Shown here piece by piece: positions 34,609 to 43,329 of a DNA stretch of 51,296 nt. Position 1 is the stretch's first letter. Every line of letters starts with the position of its first letter. This stretch comes from Promethearchaeia archaeon. Its GTDB lineage: Archaea; Asgardarchaeota; Lokiarchaeia; Sigyniarchaeales; SOKP01. The position numbers and the translations under genes were made by a program. The DNA is taken from assembly GCA_029856125.1 (NCBI GenBank), contig JAHQWJ010000025.1, positions 1 to 51,296 on the forward strand, read 5' to 3'. Below the pieces are notes generated by a model. It searched no databases, had not been told where the DNA came from, and worked only from the letters and a program-made list of their open reading frames with translations.

Positions 34609-35127
34609 CTAGTACATTTCTTGCTTACTGAATAAAAGTGCAAATGTACCAAAAAATATTCCGGTTATCGCTGCACTTAAACTAAATGCAATTAGCAACA
34701 TAATTGGATTTAATACTACAATGCCATAATATAACAAAGTACCGGGATTAATAAATATCAGTACTCCTAAAGCCGAAGAACTGATCAAACAAGTTATCAT
34801 CCATCCACCGAAACTTGCTCCTTTGCTTCCCCCAGTACGCCCTGCTATGAGAGCGGCGATAAATGGCGTTACGATAAGTCCGATGGTTTGAATCAAAGAT
34901 GCATCAAACATCCCTAAAGAAATTTGTGTGTATAACGTGAATATGGAGCTACTTGGCACCATAGTTATAGGTCCGAAGAATATTAACAATAATATTAATG
35001 GATCGCTAGTAATATCGCTAAATAGTGGATTTAAACCCCCACTAATAGTTTCGGATATTATTACAAATAAGAAGTTCAAACCAACGTATGCGAGTAAGCT
35101 AAATCCAAGAGCTTTTCCAAGTCCCAA
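34609..35127 (-). CDS. small polytopic membrane protein
   Basis: Unknown protein of about 172 aa with four to five hydrophobic segments; glycine-rich GRTGGSKGASFGGW lies between the third and fourth. The frame opens at TTG 35136, but that codon belongs to AAGGTTGAT, which matches the ribosome binding pattern used elsewhere here, so TTG 35127 (MGLGKALGFSLL) is the better start. Convergent with the nine-helix membrane protein; a functional link is possible but not shown. Confidence 0.7.
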   Translation of the reverse strand: MGLGKALGFSLLAYVGLNFLFVIISETISGGLNPLFSDITSDPLILLLIFFGPITMVPSSSIFTLYTQISLGMFDASLIQTIGLIVTPFIAALIAGRTGGSKGASFGGWMITCLISSSALGVLIFINPGTLLYYGIVVLNPIMLLIAFSLSAAITGIFFGTFALLFSKQEMY

Positions 35128-35358
35128 CTTAATCAACCTTTTTATAAATTTGTGTTTACTATTTAATTAATTAATACTATGTATAAAATAGAAAATAAAA
35201 GCTATTTAAATTTAATTGCCTTAAAAATTAAATATCATATTTTACTAAATCTAATAAAAAACAAATCGAATTAATAATTTCATCAAAAATATACATTTCT
35301 ATTTTACCCTTGCTCCAAAATTTAAATATTTAAAATTTTTATTTGTAATGATGTTGAG

Positions 35359-36402
35359 ATGAGAGATAAGCAAAAACAAAATAAATTTCTTATTGGTAAA
35401 CTTAAACATGAGTTCCTTCAGAAAATGTTAAGCAATTTTGTGTCAACCACTCATTTAAAAGAAGATCGAGTTGTTGTAGGCTCTAGTATCGGCGAGGACG
35501 CAGCTGTTATAGACATGGGAGATAAATATTTAGTTGCAAAAACAGATCCAATAACATTTGTAACTGACGAAATTGGATATTACGCCGTTAACATAAATGT
35601 AAATGACGTTGTATGCACGGGGGCTACTCCAAAATGGTTCCAATCAACAATTTTATTACCTGCTAAACATACTGATGAGGATTTAATCGAAACAATTTTT
35701 AGGAATATTCATGATACGTGTAAATCTTTGGGAATAACCGTGATTGGAGGTCACACCGAGATTACAGCTGCTCTTGATAGGCCTATAGTAATTGGGTCTT
35801 TGCTTGGTGAAGTTGATAAAGAAAAACTAGTTTTATCCTCTGGGGCTAAAGAAGATGATTTGATAATTTTAACAAAGGGGATTTTTATTGAAGGGACTAG
35901 CATTATAGCTAGAGAGAAAGAAGATTTCTTAAAAGAGAAAGGATATGGTAATCAATTTATTGAGAAATGTAAAAATTACCTTTACGATCCCGGTATTAGC
36001 ATATTTAAAGAAGCCGTTGTGTCTAATGACAATTTTACAGTAACATCAATGCACGATTTAACAGAAGGAGGTCTATTTAATGGTCTTGCCGAAATAGCAA
36101 TCGCATCTGATTTAGGCTTATTAATCAAAAAAGAACAAATAAATATTTTACCAGAACCATTGGAATTAAGCAAAATTTTTAGCATTGACCCATATAGCAC
36201 AATATCTTCAGGTTCTCTTTTGATTTCAATTAATCCTGAATTCGCTAAAGATTTAATTAATTTATTAGCTAAGAATGGGGTTGCATCAGAAACAATCGGA
36301 AGATTTACAAAAGATAAAAATGAATATCTCATACTAGATAAGAACAATAGAGAACAGGCTATGATTTACACTGAAGTAGACGAAATCACTAAAATAGTTT
36401 AA
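35359..36402 (+). CDS. AIR-synthase/HypE-like ATP-binding protein
   Basis: A 347-aa member of the PurM/ThiL/HypE/SelD fold. The N-terminal domain has IGEDAAVIDMGD and TDPITFVTDEIGYYAVNINVND (the phosphate- and Mg-binding segment), then IGGHTEITAAL; the C-terminal domain has SMHDLTEGGLFNGLAEIA and TISSGSLLIS. It follows HypE most closely, but HypE ends in a conserved Cys that carries the carbamoyl/cyanide group and this protein ends DEITKIV without it. It is therefore a HypE paralogue acting on another ATP-dependent reaction. Single gene. Confidence 0.85.
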   Translation: MRDKQKQNKFLIGKLKHEFLQKMLSNFVSTTHLKEDRVVVGSSIGEDAAVIDMGDKYLVAKTDPITFVTDEIGYYAVNINVNDVVCTGATPKWFQSTILLPAKHTDEDLIETIFRNIHDTCKSLGITVIGGHTEITAALDRPIVIGSLLGEVDKEKLVLSSGAKEDDLIILTKGIFIEGTSIIAREKEDFLKEKGYGNQFIEKCKNYLYDPGISIFKEAVVSNDNFTVTSMHDLTEGGLFNGLAEIAIASDLGLLIKKEQINILPEPLELSKIFSIDPYSTISSGSLLISINPEFAKDLINLLAKNGVASETIGRFTKDKNEYLILDKNNREQAMIYTEVDEITKIV

Positions 36403-36555
36403 TTTCATATGTCTCCGTTCCACTGAATGTAATTATTTAATTACCAAGATTTTTATTTCTAAATTTTCATTACATATACGGGTATTTTATAATTTTATAT
36501 TAAGGGTTATAAGGAATTTATTTATCTATCTTAATAATTTAAAGTTTGATTTATT

Positions 36556-38490
36556 GTGGTTAATAACGAATTACGAGCTATTTTAAAATCCATTGGAGAG
36601 CATTCCAAGGGAAGAGATTTAACCATTAAATTGAATTCTCACGTTTTTTTTGATATACTAGAAGCTAATAATGATGTTTTTACCAAATTTAAAGAAAAAA
36701 TTAACAAAGATTGGAAGGAATTCAAACAAAAAAATCAGAATCGCGTAATTAAAAAAACCTATAGTTCTTTCTTCTTTCAATATTTCGACAAACTTCTTAA
36801 ATTTTATTTGCAAAACTTCTGCGGGTATGATACTAATTCTTTAAAATTAATAGAAAAAGAGAAGATATCTGATGATAATTTATTTTTAGAGTACAGTTAT
36901 AATCTATCTCCTGAAGAAAAGGAAGTTTTTACTGAATTTGCTGAGGATTTTAAAGATAATGTTGATGGCATAACCTCTCCATCCGCCTCCCCATCAGGCT
37001 ATCTCTATATGGTAATTAGCATACTTGGAGTAATTCTGAGAAAACTATTAAATGAAAAGTTTTACATCGTTTTAGACGGTGTTGTATTAAAGAATGGTGA
37101 TAGTAAAAACGCTCTGAATTTCTTAATCGTTGTCAAAAATAGCAAAGATGCATTATTTGATAATTACTATTACATGTATTTATATTATTTTTTAAAATAT
37201 TTTAAAGAGGTTCCTGAACAATATTTTGATAAATTATTAGCTGGGAGGGAAAAGGTATATCAGATAGCTCTAGACGAATATTCTAATGCTAAAGAGAATC
37301 TCGTTGATCTAATGTATTATTTTTATAAGAAATGTAACCTGTTAGGAAATTTTTCTCCGCTGTTAGATTTCTTAAACTTCGTATGCTCAAGAGTAGAAGA
37401 TTCTGTATTTCCAAAACTAGATATTATTAGAAAAGAATTCTTGCGGAATTTCGAGTACACAGATGAAAAAAAGAACGCTCTTCTGCGAATATTTGATTTT
37501 ATAGACAAAAAATCTACGTTGTATTCCACTTTTCAAGCAAACAACTTACCCTCACAAAACTCTCAATTTAATCTATTTCTCCTTTATACAAAATATTATT
37601 TTGTAAGTGGAAGTTTAGAGGCTCTAGAAGTAAGCGATCTCTTATTTTTGCCCGATGAATTCAAAACAAAATTAAATGATTTTAATGCTAAAGCCGAAAC
37701 TGTAATTAATGCTAACACTATTAACGAAGTCCAAGAATTATTAGATATACTCTCGATTTTGACAAATATAGAGAACCCAGATCTCTTTTTTAAGAAAATT
37801 TTTAATAAAGAAATCTCCCAACTTAATTACGATTTCTTTAAAGCGTTTTTGCTTAGTTTGAATTCGAGTATATCGCGTTTGATTGAGATTGAAAATAAAA
37901 CATTAGAAGAAAATCTGAGTAACGAGCCATTAAATTTTAAAATCGTAGTGGATCATGTTTGTCGAATGCTTTACACATTAATAGACAAAATCTTTCTCAG
38001 AAGACTTCCAAGTCAGGCGTCCAAAAACTTTATCGACCCAAGAAGTAGATATGTGGGAAAAAATATCGCGTTGAGGGTATTAGAGTTATTTATATTTAGC
38101 GATTTGAACGTTTCAGATGATGTTTGGCCTGATTACATTATATCCATGAATAAAGACGCTTTACTTAAGGATTTAGAAAATTTCGAAGTTGAAATTCCTG
38201 AAAAACATTTCTATCGATACGAAGATATTGCCCGATTTGTTGTTACCTTTAATTTTCAGTCGTCAAAAGAACAGATACTATTCGAGGAGTGGTTAATCAC
38301 AGGACTTATAACTCCAATTATCAATTTTATATCGAAAATTCGCGATTTAATAAAAAATGATGAAAATAAAACGGAGATATCTAAGATTTTAAGAAATTAT
38401 TTTGTTGGTGACACTAAACACCAAGAAAATTTAGAAGATATCGATTATGTTTGCCAGCAACTCGCAGATTTTTGGGAAGATGCTGATTAA
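36556..38490 (+). CDS. unrecognised 644-aa helical protein
   Basis: Not recognised. Soluble, strongly alpha-helical, Phe/Leu/Lys/Asn-rich; no membrane segment, no catalytic motif and no clear repeat. Starts at GTG 36556 with GTTTGAT at Shine-Dalgarno distance. It is 12 bases from the convergent mobB gene. Its composition and lack of recognisable domains resemble the 1205-aa protein at 27797, but I see no convincing sequence match between them. Confidence 0.78.
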   Translation: MVNNELRAILKSIGEHSKGRDLTIKLNSHVFFDILEANNDVFTKFKEKINKDWKEFKQKNQNRVIKKTYSSFFFQYFDKLLKFYLQNFCGYDTNSLKLIEKEKISDDNLFLEYSYNLSPEEKEVFTEFAEDFKDNVDGITSPSASPSGYLYMVISILGVILRKLLNEKFYIVLDGVVLKNGDSKNALNFLIVVKNSKDALFDNYYYMYLYYFLKYFKEVPEQYFDKLLAGREKVYQIALDEYSNAKENLVDLMYYFYKKCNLLGNFSPLLDFLNFVCSRVEDSVFPKLDIIRKEFLRNFEYTDEKKNALLRIFDFIDKKSTLYSTFQANNLPSQNSQFNLFLLYTKYYFVSGSLEALEVSDLLFLPDEFKTKLNDFNAKAETVINANTINEVQELLDILSILTNIENPDLFFKKIFNKEISQLNYDFFKAFLLSLNSSISRLIEIENKTLEENLSNEPLNFKIVVDHVCRMLYTLIDKIFLRRLPSQASKNFIDPRSRYVGKNIALRVLELFIFSDLNVSDDVWPDYIISMNKDALLKDLENFEVEIPEKHFYRYEDIARFVVTFNFQSSKEQILFEEWLITGLITPIINFISKIRDLIKNDENKTEISKILRNYFVGDTKHQENLEDIDYVCQQLADFWEDAD

Positions 38491-38502
38491 CTCTATTAAC
38501 TT

Positions 38503-39006
38503 TTAAGAAATATTAAAAATTTTAGTAAATCTATCAAAATTTTGTTGTATACTAAAAATCGGTATCTGATCTTCTCTTTCCTCGCTGATTTTATTTAGAG
38601 TGATTAAACCTGATATCAATTTAACATTTTTGTTTAATTGGACATCGATCTCCTGTAATTCTTTTACGCATAAAATAGTAGGGTACGATACATCTCTAAA
38701 ACTCTCAATAATTATGAGATCAACTTTATATGGGCTTTTATTGAGCCAGTTTATTAAATCATCTACGCTGATTTTTTTATTGAGATAAATAGCGTTTTGA
38801 TTAAACTTATTTTTTATAACGGAAAAAACCGCACCAGCTTCAGAAAATTTAAAAGAATCTTTTCCTTCTTCGTCTGTTTTATGTTCATGAATGTATTTTA
38901 TGACGCTAACTTCAAGGTTAAATTCAGTTTTAAATTTCTTGATAAGATATTCAATTATATGAGTCTTTCCACTTCCCGAATATCCAATCACGCTAATTAT
39001 ATTCAT
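38503..39006 (-). CDS. mobB: MobB-like molybdopterin-guanine dinucleotide GTPase
   Basis: A 167-aa P-loop GTPase. Walker A is GYSGSGKTH at residues 8-16; VIKYIHEHKTDEEGKDSFKF matches the MobB pattern (KHxHHxxxxDxxGKDSxRhxxAGA), continuing SEAGAVFSVI; DLIIIESFRD is the Walker B region. MobB assists nucleotide attachment to molybdopterin in Mo/W enzymes. No mobA is adjacent. The MoaD-like gene at 19377 might serve the same cofactor pathway. Confidence 0.9.
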   Translation of the reverse strand: MNIISVIGYSGSGKTHIIEYLIKKFKTEFNLEVSVIKYIHEHKTDEEGKDSFKFSEAGAVFSVIKNKFNQNAIYLNKKISVDDLINWLNKSPYKVDLIIIESFRDVSYPTILCVKELQEIDVQLNKNVKLISGLITLNKISEEREDQIPIFSIQQNFDRFTKIFNIS

Positions 39007-39149
39007 TTTTAATCACAGATTCTAAGAATTTGAAAAATACTAGATTTTTTACGATATTATTACTAGAGATTTAATATAATCATTAATATCTAAAATGTGT
39101 TAATAGATTAAAGATTAGCTTTTGAACTCAAGAGATGTTTTAGGGAATT

Positions 39150-41150
39150 ATGCCAAAAAAGAACGAAATCATAGTATTTGATGCGAATTTTTTTATTTGT
39201 ATGAACTCGATTAGAGCTAAAAATGTGCTTGGAAACCTTGATACCGTCGCAACGGATTTAGGTTTTGAGTATCACATGAGTGCCGTTGTTTTTGACGAAA
39301 TTAAAGCTCCCCATACGTTCCGTCAAAAATTCCAAAAAATCATACATGTTTCAGAAATAACCATTTCTGAAATCGAAACTATTAAGAATGAATTAAGTAA
39401 GCAAGGTATTCGGTTTCCGGCTCAAGATCCCGATTTATCTTTATTATCGCTCTCTCAAAAATTACTTACTAACGATAAAGGTCTCAAAATAAGCTTAGTA
39501 TCAGATGACTTCAAACTCGTGAAGAATGCTAATTTATTTTTTCACGGAAAGATCAATACTTTATCGCTCTCCAGCTTTTTACTAAAAATTCACAGGACGA
39601 TTTCCAATAAGCAGTTACGGAATTATTTTAAAACTATTTGGAAAAAAAGTTTAAACTACACTTTATCGTACATGATAGAGCGTTCGAAAATTTATCCTGC
39701 CGAAGAAAAAATAACATGGTTAATAGAAAAGGCAATAAGTGTAACTCAAGACTCTATAATAACTCAGGACGCACATTATGTTGACAGTCAAAAAGGTCCC
39801 GTAAAATTTGAAATAGGAGCAAGCAAATACGAAGAGGAAATTGCTATTTGCGAAAAATATATTGAAAACCATAAGCTAGCAAATAGTGAGGAAGAGTTAA
39901 TAGCGTCGATATTAAATTTCCTTGAAAACTTAAAAATTTCTCGCGAATACATAAAGCAAGCTCGTAAGGCAATTGAAAAGCACGATTCTAAGAACGCAGT
40001 AAAATTTTTAAAGAAGGGAAATGGTTTTTTGATTTCACTATTGCAGATTGCTTCAGGTCAACTAACTAATTTAAAAGATTACGATATCGTGGAAAAGTTA
40101 ATCTGTAGCGAGATTTCAAAGATGGAATTCCTAAGAGCCTTTATATTAATTTCTTTAGGGAGGGTAAATAATGCTATAGACTCTTTAGAGAGAGCTGCTT
40201 TATTTTCTACAATAATTCATAATCACCAAACATGTTTAACTTTAAACTATGTAAAAGCGTTAATCCTGTTATTTCATGGGCTATACAACAACGCGATTAT
40301 GGCCTATAATTTTACAGAAGAGCTTGCTGACATATATAACGACGAAAGACTTAAACTTAAATGCGCGATTGGAAAATCTATTGCTATCTATATTAAAGGA
40401 GATGATAGCGAGACTGCTATGGCGATTATGGATGAAATTGCCAACATGGACATGGAAAAGAATTTCCTAGATGCTATTATCGTTTTTAGTGAACTGGGCG
40501 ATTATTTCTTAGCTTTAGGGCACTCACAACTGGCTGCAAATCTTTACAACGAGGCGTTAGAAATAAGTATTGATTATAAATTGAAAATTAGAAGCGATAT
40601 ATTAATCGAAAAATTAAAGCGAGCGTATATTGCTACTGTTCTCAATGGGTATTCAACTGAAGATATTATGGTTGATAAATTAGATGTTCTACTTAATAAG
40701 GCTTATTCGGTCAAAGATGTAGAGAAATATAATGAGCAAATTAAGAAAATCTCTAGTTTTAACATTCTGTTCTACACGCCATTTCCTTACATTTCTGGGA
40801 AAAAAAAGATTATCCCTTATATCAAACTTCCCAAAGAGCTCCAAGAAGATTACTTAGAAGTAGTTCATTTTGAGAAGGTAAAATACGCTAAAGCCTCTAA
40901 ATATCTTTTCATCGTCTCTCATTATGAATTGGGTTTGTTAGGCATTATTGTAAAAACTGATGAAAATGTTATTGGTATCGCTGAGAATTACACGTTGAAA
41001 TTAAAACCAACTTCAAAAGTTAAAATATACAACCCAACCGCAGAATTGAGAGATACTTATTTAATTAGAGCGATTATCGAGGTTGTAACTAAAAATGAAT
41101 GCGAAATTATATATTCGTTGCCATCCTTCTTTAAGGCACTAAATATATAA
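39150..41150 (+). CDS. PIN-domain nuclease fused to TPR-like repeats
   Basis: A 666-aa protein. Residues 1-150 form a PIN domain like those of NOB1 and archaeal VapC proteins: IVFDANFFICMNS (first Asp), SAVVFDEIKAP (Glu), FPAQDPDLSLLSLSQKL (Asp) and ISLVSDDFKLVKNAN (Asp), so the metal-binding acidic set is complete. Residues about 240-530 are helical TPR-like repeats (for example YVKALILLFHGLYNNAIMAY and FSELGDYFLALGHSQLAANL). Residues about 560-666 are a mixed C-terminal domain. Likely an RNase whose repeats bind a partner. It ends one base before the convergent eS26 gene. Confidence 0.85.
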   Translation: MPKKNEIIVFDANFFICMNSIRAKNVLGNLDTVATDLGFEYHMSAVVFDEIKAPHTFRQKFQKIIHVSEITISEIETIKNELSKQGIRFPAQDPDLSLLSLSQKLLTNDKGLKISLVSDDFKLVKNANLFFHGKINTLSLSSFLLKIHRTISNKQLRNYFKTIWKKSLNYTLSYMIERSKIYPAEEKITWLIEKAISVTQDSIITQDAHYVDSQKGPVKFEIGASKYEEEIAICEKYIENHKLANSEEELIASILNFLENLKISREYIKQARKAIEKHDSKNAVKFLKKGNGFLISLLQIASGQLTNLKDYDIVEKLICSEISKMEFLRAFILISLGRVNNAIDSLERAALFSTIIHNHQTCLTLNYVKALILLFHGLYNNAIMAYNFTEELADIYNDERLKLKCAIGKSIAIYIKGDDSETAMAIMDEIANMDMEKNFLDAIIVFSELGDYFLALGHSQLAANLYNEALEISIDYKLKIRSDILIEKLKRAYIATVLNGYSTEDIMVDKLDVLLNKAYSVKDVEKYNEQIKKISSFNILFYTPFPYISGKKKIIPYIKLPKELQEDYLEVVHFEKVKYAKASKYLFIVSHYELGLLGIIVKTDENVIGIAENYTLKLKPTSKVKIYNPTAELRDTYLIRAIIEVVTKNECEIIYSLPSFFKALNI

Positions 41151-41151
41151 C

Positions 41152-41424
41152 TTAAAATTTTCTTGAATCTTTACTTCGTTGACTAACTTGATGACTATGA
41201 ACAGCGCAACTTATACAATAATATTTTTTAGTACTTGGGGATTGAATAATCGTCCCAGTTTTCTTTAGTTCAGCGTACATTCTGCCATCAACCAAAGAAG
41301 TCCGCCTTGTTACTGCTTTAGCCTTACTTCGGGGAACCCTACGGCCACATTTACTGCATTGAACAGTCTTATAACTTCCCTTACTTGAGCCGGTTTTACC
41401 GCCACTTCTTCTCTTCTTAGGAAT
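41152..41424 (-). CDS. rps26e: ribosomal protein eS26, AUU start
   Basis: Small-subunit ribosomal protein shared by eukaryotes and part of the Archaea. The 90-residue frame has the eS26 landmarks: N-terminal PKKRRSGGKTGSSKG, the zinc pair QCSKCGRRVPRSKA and YYCISCAVHSHQV, and a basic tail. Family members begin MPKKRR or MTKKRR; here the codon before CCT-AAG-AAG is ATT (41422-41424), and the frame meets TGA only nine bases upstream, so no ATG, GTG or TTG start exists. GCTGAT precedes the ATT with five-base spacing, near the GGTGAT ribosome binding motif. It ends one base from the PIN-TPR gene. Confidence 0.9.
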   Translation of the reverse strand: MPKKRRSGGKTGSSKGSYKTVQCSKCGRRVPRSKAKAVTRRTSLVDGRMYAELKKTGTIIQSPSTKKYYCISCAVHSHQVSQRSKDSRKF

Positions 41425-41483
41425 ACAAAATCAGCTTTTTTCTATAAGTAATTATGTTCTATTTCTAAGATTTTGAATAAGGC

Positions 41484-41543
41484 AAACCTTAAAAATTTTT
41501 TCTTCCCTTAGGAGCTTAGCAAGTATTAGTTCTATTAAGGTTT
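41484..41543 (-). promoter_or_regulatory. inverted repeat in the eS26 upstream region
   Basis: A perfect nine-base inverted repeat, AAACCTTAA at 41484-41492 and TTAAGGTTT at 41535-41543, frames 42 bases between the phosphatidyltransferase gene and eS26. It lies about 60-120 bases upstream of the eS26 start and could be a hairpin in a leader or an operator. An AT box (aaaaattttt at 41491-41500) sits at its eS26-proximal arm. Confidence 0.35.
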
Positions 41544-41560
41544 TCTTTCAAAAAAAGTAG

Positions 41561-42244
41561 TTACTTTTTATCGGGCGCTTCAATTTTACTTATTTCTTTA
41601 AAAGAAAATATTAATCTTTGTGCTATTGTCAAAATTAGTAGCCCTGTAAAGATTATAGTGAATATCGGGAAAAAGAGTTCGAAAGGAGTTCCATAAAATA
41701 GGTTTGTCAAGAAATAGATCCAAAATTCAGCGATAAAAGCGAACCATAAAATGATTAACCTTTCAGCTCTTTCCATAAAACCTACGCCTTTCATCTCAAT
41801 TCCTTCATTTTCAGCTCTGGAACGAATATAAGAAATCATGATAAATAAGAATAGTATCGTATATCCAACTATGTAATTAAAATATCCGCCTATTATTAAC
41901 CCTAAGACTATAACGGCATCCGAAAGGCGATCTAAGTTTGAATCTAAAAAAGCTCCTGAAATGGAAATTTTATTAGTCATCCGGGCTATTTCTCCATCGA
42001 ACACATCAAAAGCACCCGCCCAGAACATCAAAAATGGGACGATCCAAGCTATTGGAAAGGGAAAATGTAACCCTCCTAATGAGAGTAAAATAGCAACAGC
42101 TATTGAACAGAAAAAGCCACAAAATGAGAGTATATTTGGTGTAAATCCCCATTTAACTAACGCTTTAGCCGGGAGCTCGACAAATATTTCTAAAATTCTT
42201 CTCTGATTGCTCCTTTTAGTTGTAGCTTGCTCGATTTTGCTCAA
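41561..42244 (-). CDS. CDP-alcohol phosphatidyltransferase
   Basis: A 227-aa membrane enzyme of phospholipid headgroup transfer. The family motif D-xx-DG-xx-AR-x8-G-xxx-D-xxx-D is fully visible in AFDVFDGEIARMTNKISISG followed by AFLDSNLDR. About six hydrophobic segments. In archaea such enzymes make archaetidylinositol-phosphate, archaetidylserine or archaetidylglycerol; the headgroup is not evident. Starts at TTG 42244 with AGGATT upstream. Lies between trmY and eS26 on the same strand. Confidence 0.92.
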   Translation of the reverse strand: MSKIEQATTKRSNQRRILEIFVELPAKALVKWGFTPNILSFCGFFCSIAVAILLSLGGLHFPFPIAWIVPFLMFWAGAFDVFDGEIARMTNKISISGAFLDSNLDRLSDAVIVLGLIIGGYFNYIVGYTILFLFIMISYIRSRAENEGIEMKGVGFMERAERLIILWFAFIAEFWIYFLTNLFYGTPFELFFPIFTIIFTGLLILTIAQRLIFSFKEISKIEAPDKK

Positions 42245-42308
42245 TATTTAATCCTAATTATGTTTTGACAATAATACAATTTAAAAGTACTCTAAAATAA
42301 AAAATTTA

Positions 42309-42905
42309 TCATATCAATAATTGGAGATTTATTTTAATTAATCGGATCGTCGATGAAGCCAAATAAGCTCGAGAACCCAGACTTATGTTTTCCAAATTTA
42401 ACTTCTTTAATTCTTTATTGTTTAAGAGATCACCACTTTGATCACCTATAATAAATAGCAAATTATTTGAATTCAGTTTCTCAAAAACATCTTTAAAGTC
42501 TTTGCCATTCTCGTTTAACACGTAAATCTTATATTTTTTTTCAACGAAATTCTTAATAGCGTCAAAAATATCTAATTTTGAGTATTTTATTGAGTCCAAT
42601 GGCGTTTCAGGAAGCTTTTCTCCTTTTTTCGTTTTTTTAATAAATTCTACAAAGAAATCCGTTAAAAGAATTTCGTTTTTTGGGAAAGACTCATCATTGA
42701 ACAGATCAGCGTCAAAGACAAATGTTCCATACTTATCTAGAAAAACCCATATTTGAATATTTTCTTCAAGTTCCGTACCAATTGTAAGCGCTGATAAAAT
42801 ACATCTTGAGATTACATCAAGTCTTCCAGATGATCCTGGGATGTCTTTAATAGTATATCTGCTAATATCTACTGTTCTCGAATTTATAAAAAAGATTAAG
42901 TTCAC
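42309..42905 (-). CDS. trmY: tRNA (pseudouridine-54 N1)-methyltransferase
   Basis: SPOUT-class methylase that makes N1-methylpseudouridine at position 54 of archaeal tRNAs. The 198-aa protein carries the TrmY marks: FFINSRTVDISRYTIKDIPG followed by SSGRLDVISRCILSAL at the N-terminus, and the SAM-binding knot FIIGDQSGDL and ISLGSRAYLASS at the C-terminus. Length matches the family. Starts at GTG 42905. It is followed 64 bases later by the phosphatidyltransferase gene. Confidence 0.92.
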   Translation of the reverse strand: MNLIFFINSRTVDISRYTIKDIPGSSGRLDVISRCILSALTIGTELEENIQIWVFLDKYGTFVFDADLFNDESFPKNEILLTDFFVEFIKKTKKGEKLPETPLDSIKYSKLDIFDAIKNFVEKKYKIYVLNENGKDFKDVFEKLNSNNLLFIIGDQSGDLLNNKELKKLNLENISLGSRAYLASSTIRLIKINLQLLI

Positions 42906-42960
42906 GAATTTAAAATAAAACCATCTAATTTAAATGAGTATTAATAAGTTATGAAGTGAA

Positions 42961-42974
42961 AATTAAAAAAAAAG
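42961..42974 (-). terminator. T-tract terminator after cbiN
   Basis: On the minus strand this reads as a run of nine T residues about 45 bases after the cbiN stop, a plausible archaeal U-tract terminator for cbiMN. A plus-strand T-run (ttttttttttc, from about 42990) lies closer to cbiN but faces the other way. Confidence 0.35.
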
Positions 42975-43018
42975 GTTGGTTTTATTTCTTTTTTTTTTCT
43001 TTTTAGAACTAATCCAGA

Positions 43019-43327
43019 CTAGCTTAATTTCCTTTTCTTCAAACGAGTAATCAAATAAAAAGTTCCAGTTAGTACAGTTATAGATAGAACAATACCGATA
43101 ATCCCTGCAACATAATCGTTAGTAATCCAACTTAAGAAAGGAATCCACGGAGAAAATAGATTTTCAAGCCATTCTTCTCCATTATAATCTATTAACACTC
43201 TTTCTAGCCCATCAGGATTGTCAGAAAGAAATCCTATTGTAAACCCTACTGCTATAACAAACATGAGAGCGGCAACTATGGTTAGAATTGTGATGAGAGC
43301 CCATTTATACTTTTTTATTGCACCCAT
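43019..43327 (-). CDS. cbiN: PDGLE (CbiN/NikN-like) Co/Ni transporter component
   Basis: A 102-aa protein with two membrane helices (residues about 9-33 and 72-95) and, between them, an extracytoplasmic loop holding NPDGLERVL, the PDGLE motif that defines the CbiN/NikN class. It helps CbiM load metal. It begins two bases after cbiM ends, so the two are co-transcribed. Confidence 0.88.
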   Translation of the reverse strand: MGAIKKYKWALITILTIVAALMFVIAVGFTIGFLSDNPDGLERVLIDYNGEEWLENLFSPWIPFLSWITNDYVAGIIGIVLSITVLTGTFYLITRLKKRKLS

Positions 43328-43329
43328 TT

